DNA of 64,000 nt from Spinellus fusiger (GCA_025094145.1 JALLLS010000034.1:124001-188000); one strand, 5' to 3'. Positions 22,772-35,005 are shown, counted from the first letter of the stretch. Notes: generated from the letters alone by a model not told the origin. Translations and numbers: made by a program.

Positions 22772-24003
22772 TAATTGGATACACTACTTCCAAAAATTAA
22801 TGTCGCGTTTCATAAATATTTATAATACAATATATACGCAGATGTGACAAGTGAATGCGACATTACTTTTCGGAAATGGTATATAAATATAAATATAAAG
22901 GGGAGGGATAAGGACAAACATAGACTTATTTTCATTGCGAGACACTGCATTATGCACTTCTCTTCCATGTAGAAGAGAGAAGAAGAGAGTATCCATGCCA
23001 TGAATATAAACACATCCCAACACTACAGAATAGACAGTTTACTCTTCTTCTATCTTTGTCTGTATCTGTATCTATAAAGATGGGTGTGTTTAGGTGGTAT
23101 GGCCTTTATGCTCCCACCACACACACACACAGCATTTCTATGGATTAGAAATTGATCCAGTAAGTAATAAAGATACACAACACAACACTATATTACACCG
23201 CGATATCTTATTTGGAAGGAGTTTTTTTTTCACACTCCAATGGTTTAATTGTGATAAATATCCACCCTAATGCATAGACACTAAGAAGAGAACAGAATAG
23301 CCGTGTACTCATAACTAGTGCCTTTTACACTCTTCATTGAATAGGCGTGACTTTTTTTTTCTTTTTCAAGGAGACATGATAAGAACCACTGAATCATTAC
23401 GGACCTTGTTACCAAGGTGATAAATGATATTCAGGGGGGAAATAGCTCAATCTCATGACAACACAATACGCCAGAATTAAAGACCAAATGTAAACACACT
23501 ACTTTAACGTGTCCATAAAAATTAGAAAATGAAATGAAATGGCTGTGGTGTCTATAAAGTAGGGTTTTGCTATGTATTCTTGAGTGTGTAAATAGAAGAA
23601 AAAGATATTTTCTCTGTTGATATTCCATTGACCCGTTAATTAACTTGCTGATTTTCTGATTTGTCTTTCTGGGCGTATCTGAGTGAAAGAAGTTCAGAAA
23701 CAGACATTAACTTACTGTGTATTTTACTGATAAGACGTATAAAACACAAGCATCCAAATAAACCACCTTTCAGGTCAATAAGGTAGTGAGGCTTAGACAA
23801 TAACAATAACAATAACAATAACAATAACAATAACAATAACAATAACAATAACAATAACAATAACAATAACAATAACAATAACAATAACAATAACAATAAT
23901 AACAATAATAACAATAACAGTAATAACAGTAATAATAATAACAGTAATAAAAGTCAAGGACTAATCTTATATATCCTTACAACACACAAAGACACAAGTG
24001 CCC
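22772..24003. other. Intergenic, AT-rich with a long microsatellite
   Basis: No gene is supported. Short minus-strand frames (22810-23013, 23431-23628) have no recognisable features. The last 200 bp are an AACAAT repeat upstream of DUO1. Confidence 0.5.
23797..23947. repeat. (AACAAT)n hexanucleotide repeat
   Basis: About 17 near-perfect units ACAATA followed by AACAGTAAT variants. On the minus strand it creates a spurious poly-leucine frame. It ends about 55 bp before the DUO1 start. Confidence 0.95.
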
Positions 24004-24918
24004 ATGCTTCAGAATGACACCCACGACAGTCTAACTGGACATGCAGAAACTAACACTCCTAACTCTGCCAAAGACATACTTTTACCTTCCAACCGACGTG
24101 CCACTCTTCTTTATCGCACACTCGACCACTCTCTGCCACCTATAGAAGACCCCAACAACACACCCCATACCAATATACAACGGAGAAATGAGTATGAGGC
24201 AGTCAAGAGTACCAACCTTATTATGGAAGGAGTTATTTCTAACTTTGAGAATATCAGTACCTTAGTCAAGGTAAGATGCAATATCGTGTCTTTGGGAGGA
24301 CATCACTAACAAACGAACATGTGGTGGGGTGGTGGTGGTGGCCTTAGCAACTGACTCATACTGTGGATCAAACAGAGCAATTGCTGGATAGGTGGGTTGG
24401 TGTTCTAGCACAAACAGAACACACAAAACGACTCTTGGATGATCCAGAATGGAAAGGAAGTCAGCCAGTGAGTGTGTATAGGTGTTGATTAATGAATAGT
24501 GATTGACTGTGTATTTCTATATGGTAGGAGGAATTCACGTATAAGCAGCAGCAACAACAGCAACAACAACAGGTACAGGTACAACAACAAGCACAACAAC
24601 AACAACAACAACAAACATCGCACTTCAATGATACTCAACGAGAATTAAAAAGTGTACAGAATTATGGACGTTCAATAGAGAAAGGTAACTACAAAGAAGA
24701 CAAAATGACAATAACAAACATATACTCATAATAATACAAACACACCATCAGAAGCACTTCCTTCTCGTTCATTAAGTCGCAAACTAAAATCATCCCTTTC
24801 CAATCAACGTCCTTCAAGTACATCAGAAAGAACAACAAAGCCCCAAGGACAAAAACAAGTCTCTTTTAAACGAGTTCTACCTGTTGAAAGATCCATGTCT
24901 AATAAGAGACGAAGATAG
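24004..24918 (+). CDS. DUO1: DASH/DAM1 complex subunit Duo1
   Basis: ATG 24004 is the first methionine (MLQNDTHDS). Exons 24004-24270, 24378-24467, one from 24528 and a last one ending TAG 24916-24918 join in frame. The Duo1 signature is clear: STNLIMEGVISNFENISTLV followed by LLDRWVGVLAQTEHTKRLL and DDPEWKG. Duo1 is one of the ten DASH proteins that ring kinetochore microtubules, a fungus-specific complex. A glutamine run follows the core (CAA/CAG repeats at about 24545-24620), and the tail is basic and Ser-rich. Length, about 215 residues, suits the family. Confidence 0.9.
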
Positions 24919-25233
24919 ACGCAGGCCGTTTACATTCTTTACTAAACAACACACACATTACCATGACTATAAACATGCTCTTTTTTTTTCTTTGTTTTCT
25001 ATCTTAATGCCAATACACTCTGTAGTACTTATTTCTTCTATTGTTTGTTTGCTTGTTTATTTGTTCGAGAATAAGGAGTATGTATAGACTATATTTATAT
25101 ATAAAAGAGAGAGGGAGAGAGAAAAGAAAGAAAGAAAGAAAGAAAAAGGTACATGTCAAATAGTGAATCATGTTTATAATACCTTTATCTTCCCAAGAAA
25201 TCTTTTTGGTTCAATCATAGCTCTTTTTTCTTT
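24919..25233. other. Short intergenic gap between convergent genes
   Basis: The 3' ends of DUO1 and the Zn2Cys6 factor face each other here. The gap holds poly-purine runs (GAAAGAAAGAAA near 25120-25146) and AT-rich sequence. Confidence 0.5.
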
Positions 25234-28200
25234 TCATATAGACTTTATCTTTTCATTCGCCGTAGTAGACCCTAGAAGCACACTCCATTGATCCCAAGTA
25301 AGCCCATCAGGCAAATTCAGTAAGACAGAGGATGGATGTGTACTAACACTCTCAGACAATGTTACTAGTAAACAGAGTGAGTTCCATGCCATAAATACAA
25401 CTTTCACGGGTGAGCTACTTACTATCAAACCCAGTTGTCTGTCCAAGATGAGAATATGATGTGTTGGCATGAGTATTATTAGTGTGTTGGGGATTTGTGG
25501 GGTGGGTGTGTTGAGGGTAAGAAGTGAATTCTGGAGCTGTTTGTAAGATAAAGTCAGTAGAGGTAGATAATGTGGGTGAATAGAAAAATGCAGATTGTGA
25601 GGCGTAGTTCAGAGAGTCAGGAGGTGTCGTGGTAGCCATATTCTGTGGTGACATGAACTCCATAGAGGCAGACGAATGCACTGATCCAGGCATGCCGTGG
25701 CTGTTCTCTTCTAATGTTGCTTGTGAATGACAAGAGCTGCTGCCTGTTTCGATTTCTTGAAGATAGACTTTTGTACTAGTGGAGGATGTTTCTGTAGAGT
25801 AGTGAGGCGGTGAGTCACCACTACTACTGCTGCCGGAGACAGTTCTGGCCTCAGTGTATTGCATTGTATCTATAGACTCAAGCATCTGTTTCTGGTAACT
25901 AGGATCCTTCATAGATTCGATTATGTTTCCAATGGAAGTGTCTTCTGTCATAGGACTCGTTGTAGAGCAGCCTGATTTCCCAGTCTCGCTGTTACAGGCT
26001 TCAGTGTCGGCTAGGTCATTGGAATCAGGTAGATCCTTTACTAATGCGTGTAGCATCTCAGCAATTCGTTTAGAAACAAGAGAGAATGTATTGTCATTTT
26101 CCTTTAGAACAATTGAACATCGAATTAAGCCTTGGCGTCCATTATTTCGGGTACGGGAGTCATGACTCTTTAGCAAGGTGAAAAAGACAATAGCAGCATG
26201 GAAAATAGAACTAATACAAGGCAATTGGTTATTATCAATGATCTATTCTGTATCCTCTTCCTGCACACTACTTACTAGGGAACAATCCCCCATGGTATGA
26301 TACATTTGATTTCTGTATGTATTATCTCTGACATCTCCATAATGATCTGAGCACCAAGAGTACATGCTTCTATAGCATGAGGATACAGTGGGGATTTTAT
26401 TTCACTCTCATCAGTAATAATGCACTGGTAGAGCAATAGCACTGTACAATGGTAGCCACAAACGAGAATAGCTAGATCCCTTCTATGAGTACACATTGGT
26501 TGCTTTGTTTACTTACCTGAACCAACAGGAAGTGGGTCGGGTATTGTTAGGCGTCTCTGCATCTCTTCAGGCAAGCTTTGTGTCCAGTTATAAAGTTTCC
26601 TTTCAATGGAAGGGATCAAATCTGGTTCGTGATCCTCTTGTGAAGATGGTTTTTGTGAAGAGTGTAACTTGTTGAGGATCTGGCCTAGAATCTGACTCAG
26701 TGTAATAAAATGTACAAAGTTGGAATAGACAGGTCGTTTCTCTTTGATGGATTTTTCAGCATCCAGCATTAAACTTGGTTTGAAGTTGACCATGCCTAAC
26801 TCTTTTTCAGTGTCTGTATGGTGAAGACAGTCGACTTCATACAGAGAAGGAAGATCAAGAGTAATATCAGAATCTAGGATAGTAATTGGACGACCGAGTT
26901 TTGCTGACAGCTAATAATGAAAATAGATTAGTCTACACTTGTGAAAATAAAAGAAATGTTATGATTTACCCATCGGTCTATAGAATAAAGTCCAAACCAA
27001 ATACGCTTTCGTAATTCTACCTCATGGCTAGGAATATGCCACTCGGGTGAACTTATGTGAAGTCCAAGATCTTGAGCCTATCAGGAGAATGGGAGAAAAG
27101 AATAAGGTCACCTCTTGTAGTATGTCTAGTAGCTGTTGATGATTTACCATTCGAATAGCCTATATACAATACATAAAAGAATAGGTCAATCTAACCGTTT
27201 AATTGATTTCCTGCAAATTAATAAACAAACAGAAAGAAAGAAAAGAAATACATACCATACCAGCAGAGAACCTAGCCACATGTATTGGCGTTTCAAGGTG
27301 AGCTATTGGCTCATTTATATTGTATCTTTTGTATACTTACCAATGAAATGGGGTTGCATTGATACTGGTGTCCTCTTTCTCGCCAAACAAAGTAATCAAT
27401 GCAAGTGTTTGGACAGTGGATATTCTCGATCGCTTATGAGCTATGGACATCACTTCTCGTGCCTTTTCCATCATCCTATCGTACAGCGATTTTACTCCGT
27501 TTATAGTCAGACTACTACATGGATGCATGCCACTTTCAAATTCAACTTGAAGCACATGAATGCCAATACCACATATAGTATGTAAGAGATAGATATCAGG
27601 AGGACTTGGGTTATGGAAATAATACTGTTCCAAGAAAGAGAGCTTGTTTATAACCGGAAAATCCTCGTGAGCACAGGTAAAGTAACTTTGAGAAAGAATT
27701 AGCAAGAAGAATGAGTTTGTCACTGTTACTGGGCTGTAGGTAACTTTTTTTTTTGTTTACCGATGAACTGCAAAATCAGCCAGCTCCTGTGTCATGTCAG
27801 GAACATCCTTGAACAATGCCAATCTTTCATGTTTGAGCACCTCCAAGACCGGGGGATTCCCATTAACAATACTAGCTTTTAACATGATATGTAAGTCTTC
27901 ATTGGTGTCAATCTTTTGGACAATCCATGAAGGATAGTTCGACAAGGGGTGCTGTTTGTTTGATATAAACATTTTAGTGTCAAGATGATGGATACCAGAA
28001 CTAGAGCCAACATAGTATGTTCTTCCATAGTCTGTTACTATATAATTATTGGACTGTTTCATTAGAGAACTAGAGCAATCTTGTGGTAAAGGGGATTGAG
28101 GACGGGAAACATTGGTATTCTCGGACTCGTCTAAATCATAGTCTATAATCATATTCTCCTTGAGTGTGGAGGCAGTATAGGGTGTGTGTATGTTTTCTGT

Positions 28201-28797
28201 AGAATGAGTGCTTGAAGTATGAACTTCTTCATCGCTAACAGACTCCTTTCTAGAAAAGTCTTCTTCCTTTGCAAGATCTTCAATAGTGGGGCTATCTATT
28301 TTCAATCGAGGCATCTTCTCAAGCAATGACTCCATGCGCTTCAAGCGAGACTCAAGGGCTTCAACATATACTCTAATAAACAGAGAAGAAATAATGAGGC
28401 ACTGGCCAATCGATGTCTCTACAGTATGGTGAATCCTTCTTTTTCTCCTTTTTTTCTCCTTTTTTTCTCTTTTTTTTCTCTTTTATTCCGCTTACCCTGC
28501 TGCGGGCCCTCTTTTTTTTTGTTTGAGGAGAAACTGACACTCTGTATTTGCAGTAGTACACATAGTACAGGGCCTGTTGTTTTCTGCATCACAGCGAGTC
28601 TTCTTTTTTCTGCACATATCACAACTATGCTTTGCTCGTTTGCGTTTTGCACGACGAATATCGAGGGCTTTGAAGGAAGTAGGTAAAAGTGATGCTCCAA
28701 GAACTCTTCCTTGAATAGGACTATGGGTGCTGGGCATAAGTCTTATCTGGCTTGTCTGAATGTTTAGTCGTGGTGGTGTGTTGACGCTGCTGTTCAT
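25234..28797 (-). CDS. Zn2Cys6 transcription factor with fungal_trans domain
   Basis: From ATG 28797 exon 1 carries the zinc cluster KHSCDMCRKKKTRCDAENN followed by RPCTMCTTANTEC, i.e. C-x2-C-x6-C-x7-C-x2-C-x6-C. A short linker and coiled coil follow (YVEALESRLKRMESLLEKM). The middle homology region is split over several exons: YFTCAHEDFPVINKLSF, LHTICGIGIHVLQ, then AQDLGLHISSPEWHIPSHEV and RKRIWFGLYSIDRWLSAKLG with GRPITI, the fungal_trans hallmark. The C-terminal third is Ser/Thr/Gln-rich. It ends at 25234 after a spliced last exon (SSVLLNLPDGLTWDQWSVLL). This is a nuclear DNA-binding regulator; the target pathway cannot be told, though the RPC..GPAAG linker resembles factors of the XlnR/AmyR type. 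Confidence 0.92.
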
Positions 28798-29021
28798 AAT
28801 ATATCAAGTAGAGAGACAAGCTGTAATTTCTGTTTCTTGAAAACAATGCAAATAAATAAAAGCATTCGGCCTCTTAACTTACAGAGGCCTATTTAACAAT
28901 TCAAACTTAGCCTGCCTCAAACGATCTATGGGTGCCTCATTGGTGAGTGCAGAAAGATGAAGGTTAAACTACAGTTGCTACGGAAATCATTGTCGTTTAT
29001 TTTATTTTAATTTATAGAAAA
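28798..29021. promoter_or_regulatory. Region upstream of the Zn2Cys6 factor
   Basis: Likely promoter of the minus-strand factor. It includes the left arm of a 29-nt inverted repeat (28970-28998 with 29041-29069, one mismatch). Confidence 0.4.
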
Positions 29022-29475
29022 ATGTCGCTATTTGGAAACGAAACGACAATGATTTCCATAGCAACTGTATTCACACCAGGTGACGGTAGCCCATGGACTA
29101 TGGAGACCTGTTTGGGATCCAATTCTTCTACTACAGTGCACGTGCAAAGAGAGACATTGTCTATTAAAATGGAGGATTGCTTGGTTACCATCGACACCTT
29201 CAGTTCCTTGCCAATATGGCCACCCATCTGCCAATCGGAACCACTTTCTCACTTGCACATTCGTTGATCATGAACGCTCTACATTTATGCTCTTCTTAGT
29301 TCCTGCACCATCACAAGACGTTTATCCCATTGACTATTGTCCAAATCTTCTGCCATGTACGGTTAAGTCTTCTGTTAAAAATGGCGAAATCTCTGGCCCG
29401 GTTTGTTAATACTACTGCAAGTCATTGATCGAGCCACGTCTACTCGAGATTTTAAGGTAGAGCCATCAGCTGGTA
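29022..29475 (+). pseudogene. Unrecognised broken reading frame
   Basis: From ATG 29022 a frame of 81 codons (MSLFGNETTMISIATVFTPG ...) ends at 29267, while a second frame continues through the stop region with FVDHERSTFMLFLVPAPSQD and YPIDYCPNLLPC. No GT-AG intron joins them, so a frameshift is likely. I do not recognise the family. It sits beside an inverted repeat and repeat-derived DNA and may be an element remnant. Confidence 0.35.
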
Positions 29476-29795
29476 GCTTGCTCATTGAGACTGATGATGG
29501 GTGTGTTGAGCGGGAATGCCAACGCCGATATAGAGTGCAAAAGACTCCTTCAGCAATAGACGCTGTATCCTCACTTCTCCTCTGATCTCTCCTCTACCAC
29601 CCATTCTTAACCTGTTTAGCAAAGCCAGAAGATGCTAGTGTAGTTGCTGCATATATTCTTAGGATTTTCCGAGTTGCTCTAAGTATCCATCGTTGGATTT
29701 CGAATCGCCACAGGATGACAGTTATCTTTTTTGGTATCCTGGTTTCCTTGCTGACTTTATGGCCTTTTGGATGTCTATTCTTAACTTGGCATTTA
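29476..29795. repeat. Left arm of a 320-bp inverted repeat
   Basis: This stretch equals the reverse complement of 31193-31512 over 320 bp without gaps, with one mismatch noticed. The arms begin GCTTGCTCATTGAG and end TTGGCATTTA. The 1397-bp interval between them contains the TIR element at 30019-31192. Confidence 0.93.
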
Positions 29796-30018
29796 CCATC
29801 ATCTCTGATTTTTCATTATTTTCCCCTCATGTGAGGTTTTGTATTTCTCTTGTCCTTCTGTTTCCCATTCATTTGCATTTATTTTTTTCACTTTTGTATT
29901 TGAAGTGTTTCTATGTTCATCTTAATTTTTCAAACGATCTCATAGGGTGGCCAATATGCCCAATGCACGAATAGCAACCAATGCCCAAAAATAAGAAAAA
30001 AATACTTTGAACTGTAGA
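29796..30018. other. Spacer between inverted-repeat arm and TIR element
   Basis: T-rich on the plus strand; no coding signal is convincing. Confidence 0.5.
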
Positions 30019-31192
30019 CACACCAGGAGATTTTTGGGATATATAAAGAAATATCCTGAGAATAAAATCGCAATATTCTTATGATTGGCTAATGTGATTG
30101 AAAAGGCCTTTTCGCTGTCTAAATGGTCAATTTCAAACTCTACCTGCCTGTTTAAGCAATGACGATTGACTCTGCAATTAAAAAGTATAGAATTGGCTGT
30201 AAAGAAAAGAAATAGAACAAAAATCACCCCAAAATTACAACTCAGTCACTGATCTTCTTCTCTTAACATAACGTGTTATTCATAAGTCCACAGTATTTGC
30301 AGTATAACACTGCTTAAAAAAGATGTTTATTATAGAACACACTGAATTAACTCTAGTAACTATTGTCCATAAAATAGAATCAAGCTCACTTATATTAATA
30401 GCACTATAGCCATTCATTGACTCTATTAATAATCACCTCAACTGTCTCATTTTAACTGGTATTAACAGTGGTGCTTAATGCGAACCAAGTATTGGTTCTA
30501 ATACTGTTCTTTAAGCCCAAGGCAAAGAGTGTGTGAATTGTTTGACTTGTAGGTTTTATGAGTGGAGGATATAGTATACATTACCAGAATAGAGAAAGAA
30601 AAGTGATTATTTGTTTTTATAGTCCCCTCCTTTTGTTATTTCTTACAGAAACAATACAACTTGATACTTAAGCACCTATTAGAGATGAGTATAACCGAGC
30701 AAGGTAATTTGCTATTATTAACAATGAAAAAGAATAGAAGGAAAGTGATAGACACTACCAAAGGCTATTCTTTTTCATTGTATTCCACAAGACACTCATT
30801 GTATTGTTAATAAATAAAGACTCCTTTCAAGTCAGTCTCGGATGGTCTTATTTCTTCTATACTGTCTAGGGCATATTCTCTAATGGTATCTATCTCCCAA
30901 AGATAAAACACAAGGCCTTTAGGGTACATATTCTATTGCTATGAGGGAATGTACTTAGGCAGTGGCTAAAGTCATACTATAGTATTATCTAATATAATAA
31001 ACAATTTTATTCATCAACATTATATTTTATTGATAATACAATTTGATAGTGAGGTATACTACAAAAAGAAATATTCATTTGGATGTCCATCAACCTCTTG
31101 ATATTAAAAGACTTTTCATATAAGGGAAACACTCACAATCTTTAAAAGGATGGTTGTGTCACCTCTTAAAAGCCAGAAAATCTTTGGGTGTA
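30019..31192. mobile_element. TIR element of the CACACC family (non-autonomous, 1.17 kb)
   Basis: It begins CACACCAGGAGATTTTTGGG at 30019 and ends with a decayed terminus TTTGGGTGTA beside TA. Internal stretches match the elements at 20976 and 60612 closely (e.g. TTCTTATGATTGGCTAATGT near 30080, and the CTATTGCTATGAGGGAATG area near 30930). No open frame of useful size exists, so it behaves as a MITE-like derivative. Confidence 0.75.
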
Positions 31193-31512
31193 TAAATGCC
31201 AAGTTAAGAATAGACATCCAAAAGGCCATAAAGTCAGCAAGGAAACCAGGATACCAAAAAAGATAACTGTCATCCTGTGGCGATTCGAAATCCAACGATG
31301 GATACTTAGAGCAACTCGGAAAATCCTAAGAATATATGCAGCAACTACACTAGCATCTTCTGGCTTTGCTAAACAGGTTAAGAATGGGTGGTAGAGGAGA
31401 GATCAGAGGAGAAGTGAGGATACAGCGTCTATTGCTGAAGGAGTCTTTTGCACTCTATATCGGCGTTGGCATTCCCGCTCAGCACACCCATCATCAGTCT
31501 CAATGAGCAAGC
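31193..31512. repeat. Right arm of the 320-bp inverted repeat
   Basis: Near-identical reverse complement of 29476-29795. Its inner end directly abuts the right terminus of the TIR element; its outer end continues into a LINE relic. Confidence 0.93.
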
Positions 31513-32225
31513 CACTGCCACTAGCGGATTCCTGCCACACACTAGACTAGTAATTTCACTTTGAAGACGTTCAAGATAAGCTACTTTTAATGAATATTTA
31601 GGAGGGTTGTGAGCCCTTCCTATTCTTTGAGCATTCTTCCAGAGTATATGTTAGGGAGGGCGACTAATTGGACAACCTGGATCGTTCCAAAATTAGCAGT
31701 AGCAGATCTAGCGAGACAAAGTCTCAGACAAGCAGACTGACAGATTTGTAGCGGGCGGATGCCTAGTCTATTGACATTACAAATAGCCAACCCATACTCA
31801 ATAGGCAAAAAAAAACAGTATAAGCTCTTATGACTGCTGTAATCCCAAAGCCATACATGTTTACACCTATTTCTCTCAGATTTTGCATTACTACAATTGC
31901 CTTGACTTGTGAGTGTGAGAAAAGTGCATCTTGGTTAATACTTTGACGTGAAAATGGGATACCAAGGTACTTGAAAGTATCACAGGTTGGAAGCTCGTTG
32001 CCATAGAGATAAAACGGCACATTGGCCGGGGCATTGAGTACTTCACATTTGGAGGGACTCTACCTGTAGCCAAGGAGGGTCGTGTTCCGACGTCAATCCA
32101 AAGATTCTTCATGAATTGGTCAACACGAGTAGTGTGCTGTGACATTCAGAATACTCTATGAAAGCTTGAGTGCACACCAGTACCATAGTACATCTCTGTA
32201 TCATCTCACTGATTGGTCGTAACTA
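31513..32225 (-). mobile_element. LINE (non-LTR retrotransposon) reverse-transcriptase relic
   Basis: Minus-strand frames give conserved C-terminal RT and downstream motifs: NAPANVPFYLYGNELP, then TCDTFKYLGIPFSRQSINQD, NLREIGVNMYGFG and YGLAICNVNRL. This is the order seen in fungal LINE ORF2 proteins after the YADD palm motif, whose degenerate remains lie near 32190 (LVCTQAFI). Frameshifts and stops break it, and the 5' part (endonuclease, fingers) is absent. A shorter copy lies at 2525-2695. Confidence 0.75.
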
Positions 32226-32599
32226 CAAATCACTTTAACTCAGTGTTGTTAAATTCAAAGAAGAATTATCAGACTAAGGAACAAGATGCTTTTATTAAAA
32301 TAATCTCGACAAGTCTATTTATACTAAATAGACAGGTAGATGTGTAATAAGAATAGTCTGTTGCTGCTTTTCAGGTGCCTGTTAACAATGGCCTGTTAAG
32401 TTGAATTCAGTATGCGGTGTCTTAACTATAGATTACGTTGTAGAAAGGAGATAATCATCATCAGTCTGTGGTTGTTACTGTTGTTGCTGTGCTTATAACA
32501 TATATCTATATCTAAGGAAGGTTTGAATAAACTTTATCAGTCTTGACTAATGTTTTTTGGTCTATTGAAATTGTGGGTGTTAACGATAATTTGTAAAAA
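32226..32599. other. Intergenic, AT-rich
   Basis: No gene or clear element boundary is seen. Confidence 0.4.
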
Positions 32600-33660
32600 T
32601 ATATGTAGTTTTTTTTTCTTTACAAAGAGATCAATGCCAAGTTGTGGCGGTTGTTGATACTGGTTTCTTGGTTGATTCTCTTGTTCCGAATATTTACAAG
32701 CTTCTTGACATCTTTGGCAACAATTTTGGCGCTTAATGATGGCAGCTCTTCACCGTAGTTTGTTAAAAAGGTATTTAGAAAGAGAGAGACTAGTGCCTCA
32801 CACATTGGGCATAGTGGCCATTTTTTGCTTCTGTCATAGCCTTGCGTTTATAATACATGCTCAAAATGAGGTAGTATGTGCTGTCCTTTGGATTTCTTTT
32901 TCATTCTTCCAACAAGACAGCTTATAGGTCTCCTACAACATCACACCATCACCACCAAACTTTCTTATTGGATTCACACTTTTTGAGTGCAGTCCTTTCT
33001 TTCTTGTACCAAAGTGGTACAATTGTTGGTTCTCATCAACTCATGTCTTGACTTATCAGACAAGATGACTGTCTCCCAGTCTTCATCTGTTCAGTAAAGG
33101 TGAGCCTTGCCCCAAGCAGGCCTTCAACTATTGAGTTTATTGGTGAGAGAATTTTTTTATCCTTCTATAAGAAAATAATCCAAGCTTTTTTATCATCCTT
33201 CTGGAAGTGCTCTTGGACACTTTGGTGGTCATCTGCTTGCGAATCTGATTCATTGTCTGGAATGAATCTCTTTCCACTTCGCATTTAACATCTTTCTCGT
33301 CTCTCTAACTAAGAAAATAGACTTATGCCCAGTGTTTCTTTTGGTTTTTAAACATGCATTTTTCTTATCTCTCTCTTTACTATACAGGAAACCGACTAAT
33401 TACTAACTCTAAACTTAACAGAAATAGCAGTTTAACTGATGTCATTTACAGTAGTCTTATGAACAATGAGACAATTAGAGTCATCACTATTTTTGTCCTT
33501 GTTTCTAAAGAGGTCTCATGAGATTTTCAGTTTTTTTTATATGAGATAGACATTATTGTGGGAAAGTGATAAATAAAAAATTAATAAAAGATATATTTAT
33601 TTAAGGGTAAAACTATGGTCTAGATTCGGAATCTACCTAAAGTTCTGGCAAGTCACTGTA
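32600..33660 (-). mobile_element. Old Tc1-like relic (interrupted by the element at 33661)
   Basis: The minus strand shares order and short runs with the Tc1 transposase region at 20200-20800 (e.g. CTTCATCTGTTCAGTAAAGG near 33080 versus CTTCATCTGTCCAATGAAGG near 20390; TTTGGTGGTCATCTGCTTGC near 33220 and 20530). The coding frames are destroyed. About 110 bp at 33540-33650 recur at about 35590-35700. Confidence 0.6.
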
Positions 33661-35005
33661 CAGTGGAGGGACAGGAAAAATAGTTTTTATTTTTATTTTT
33701 TATTTTAGAAATCCTATACATTTCATATCTTACATAAGAGACAATTGTAGCAGTTTTCTTCCTTTCTTCTTAATAAAAGTATGTCCATATTTAATTTACA
33801 ATGAAACTAACAGACGATCAAAAACTTATCATTGTTAATTTTCGACAAGCAAATATGAAAGTAAAAGAAATAGCTGAAAGAACTGGAGTAAAGCTGCGAA
33901 CAATTTACAATGTTCTAAATCAACAAAAGACAAGAGGAACTACCAAACGCCAAGAAGGTTCAGGAAGACCCAAAATATTCAATGAAAGAGGAATACGACA
34001 CCTTCTAAACGTTGCTGGCAATATTAGACGATTGACTCCAAGTGAGATAGTTGCAGCAATACCCGAAGAATGCAGCAAGCGCACTGTTAGACGTGTACTG
34101 CATGAAGAAGGTATATTTAGCCGAGTGGCAAAAAAGAAACCTTCTTTGAATGAAAAACATCAAGAAATAAGACTCAAGTTTGACAAAGAGCATCTTCACT
34201 GGACTGTTGATATGTGGAAAAAGGTTATATGGATTGACAAAAGTAGTTTCGAAATTGGCAAGAACAGTTGCGTGGTTCACTTTTGGCGTAAGGATGGAGA
34301 AGCCTATAAAAAAGATTGTCTTGCTCTCACATTCAAGAGTGGAAGATTCTCAGTTATGGTTTGGGGAGCCATTCGTCACGGTGAGAAGTCGGAACTAGTG
34401 ATGCTTGAGAAGAATGAACGAAAGGCTGTTGATTTTGTCAAGAAAGTCTATGAAGAGGCATTGCTACGTTTCTGGGGTCTAGGGTGCCACTTGATATTGG
34501 TGGAAGATGGAGCACCCACTCACAAAAGTATTTTAGCAAGTGATTGGAAAAGGGAGAGAGGAATTGATAGTTTGGAGTGGCCTGCTCAATCACCCGATCT
34601 GAACCCCATTGGAAACCTTTGGATGCAGATGAAAGACAAGGTCCAGGAGAAATATAACAGTTCTTTCAAGATGGACAAGCTCAAACGATAATAAAGGAAG
34701 CCTGGGATTCCTTTGAGTTAAAAACATAGAATTCTTTGATTGAGACAATGCCAGTACGAATGCAAGAAGTCATCAAGAACAAGGGTGGGAGTACCCATTA
34801 TTAAAGCTATATTTTTAATAATTTTTTATAAGTAAATGTAAAAATAAATTACATTTACGTATTTTATAGCCTTTCTTTAACATAATATGAGCTTTATTAC
34901 AGTAGAAAATACGTTTTATTTCTCTTGATACAGGAAAAACGCTGTATTGATGATATGAAATCAATCGGATTTTTTCAAATTGCCAATTTTTTTGCTACCC
35001 CACTG
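33661..35005 (+). mobile_element. Tc1/mariner DD34E transposon, nearly full length
   Basis: The ends are CAGTGGAGGGA at 33661 and its counterpart ACCCCACTG at 35005; both sides carry TA (33659-33660 and 35006-35007). The element is 1345 bp and holds one long transposase frame. It lies between two halves of older Tc1-like debris, i.e. it is a nested insertion or a close neighbour. Confidence 0.8.
33801..34691 (+). pseudogene. Tc1-type DD34E transposase, inactivated
   Basis: The 296-codon frame starts at ATG 33801 and has a paired helix-turn-helix (residues about 1-105), GRPK hook (56-58), and catalytic blocks: WIDKSSFEIG with Asp146, VEDGAPTHKS with Asp236, and SPDLNPIGNLW. In active relatives the last block reads DLNPIENLW; here the glutamate, 34 residues after Asp236, is Gly271 (GGA at 34611-34613). 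The frame stops after KMDKLKR, while the sequence beyond continues family-like (EAWDSF, MPVRMQEVI) only after frame shifts. So both a catalytic substitution and frameshifts disable it. Confidence 0.9.

Noticed and set aside
23636..23914. Minus-strand frame of about 40 consecutive leucines
   Set aside because: It is only the AACAAT hexanucleotide repeat read antisense.
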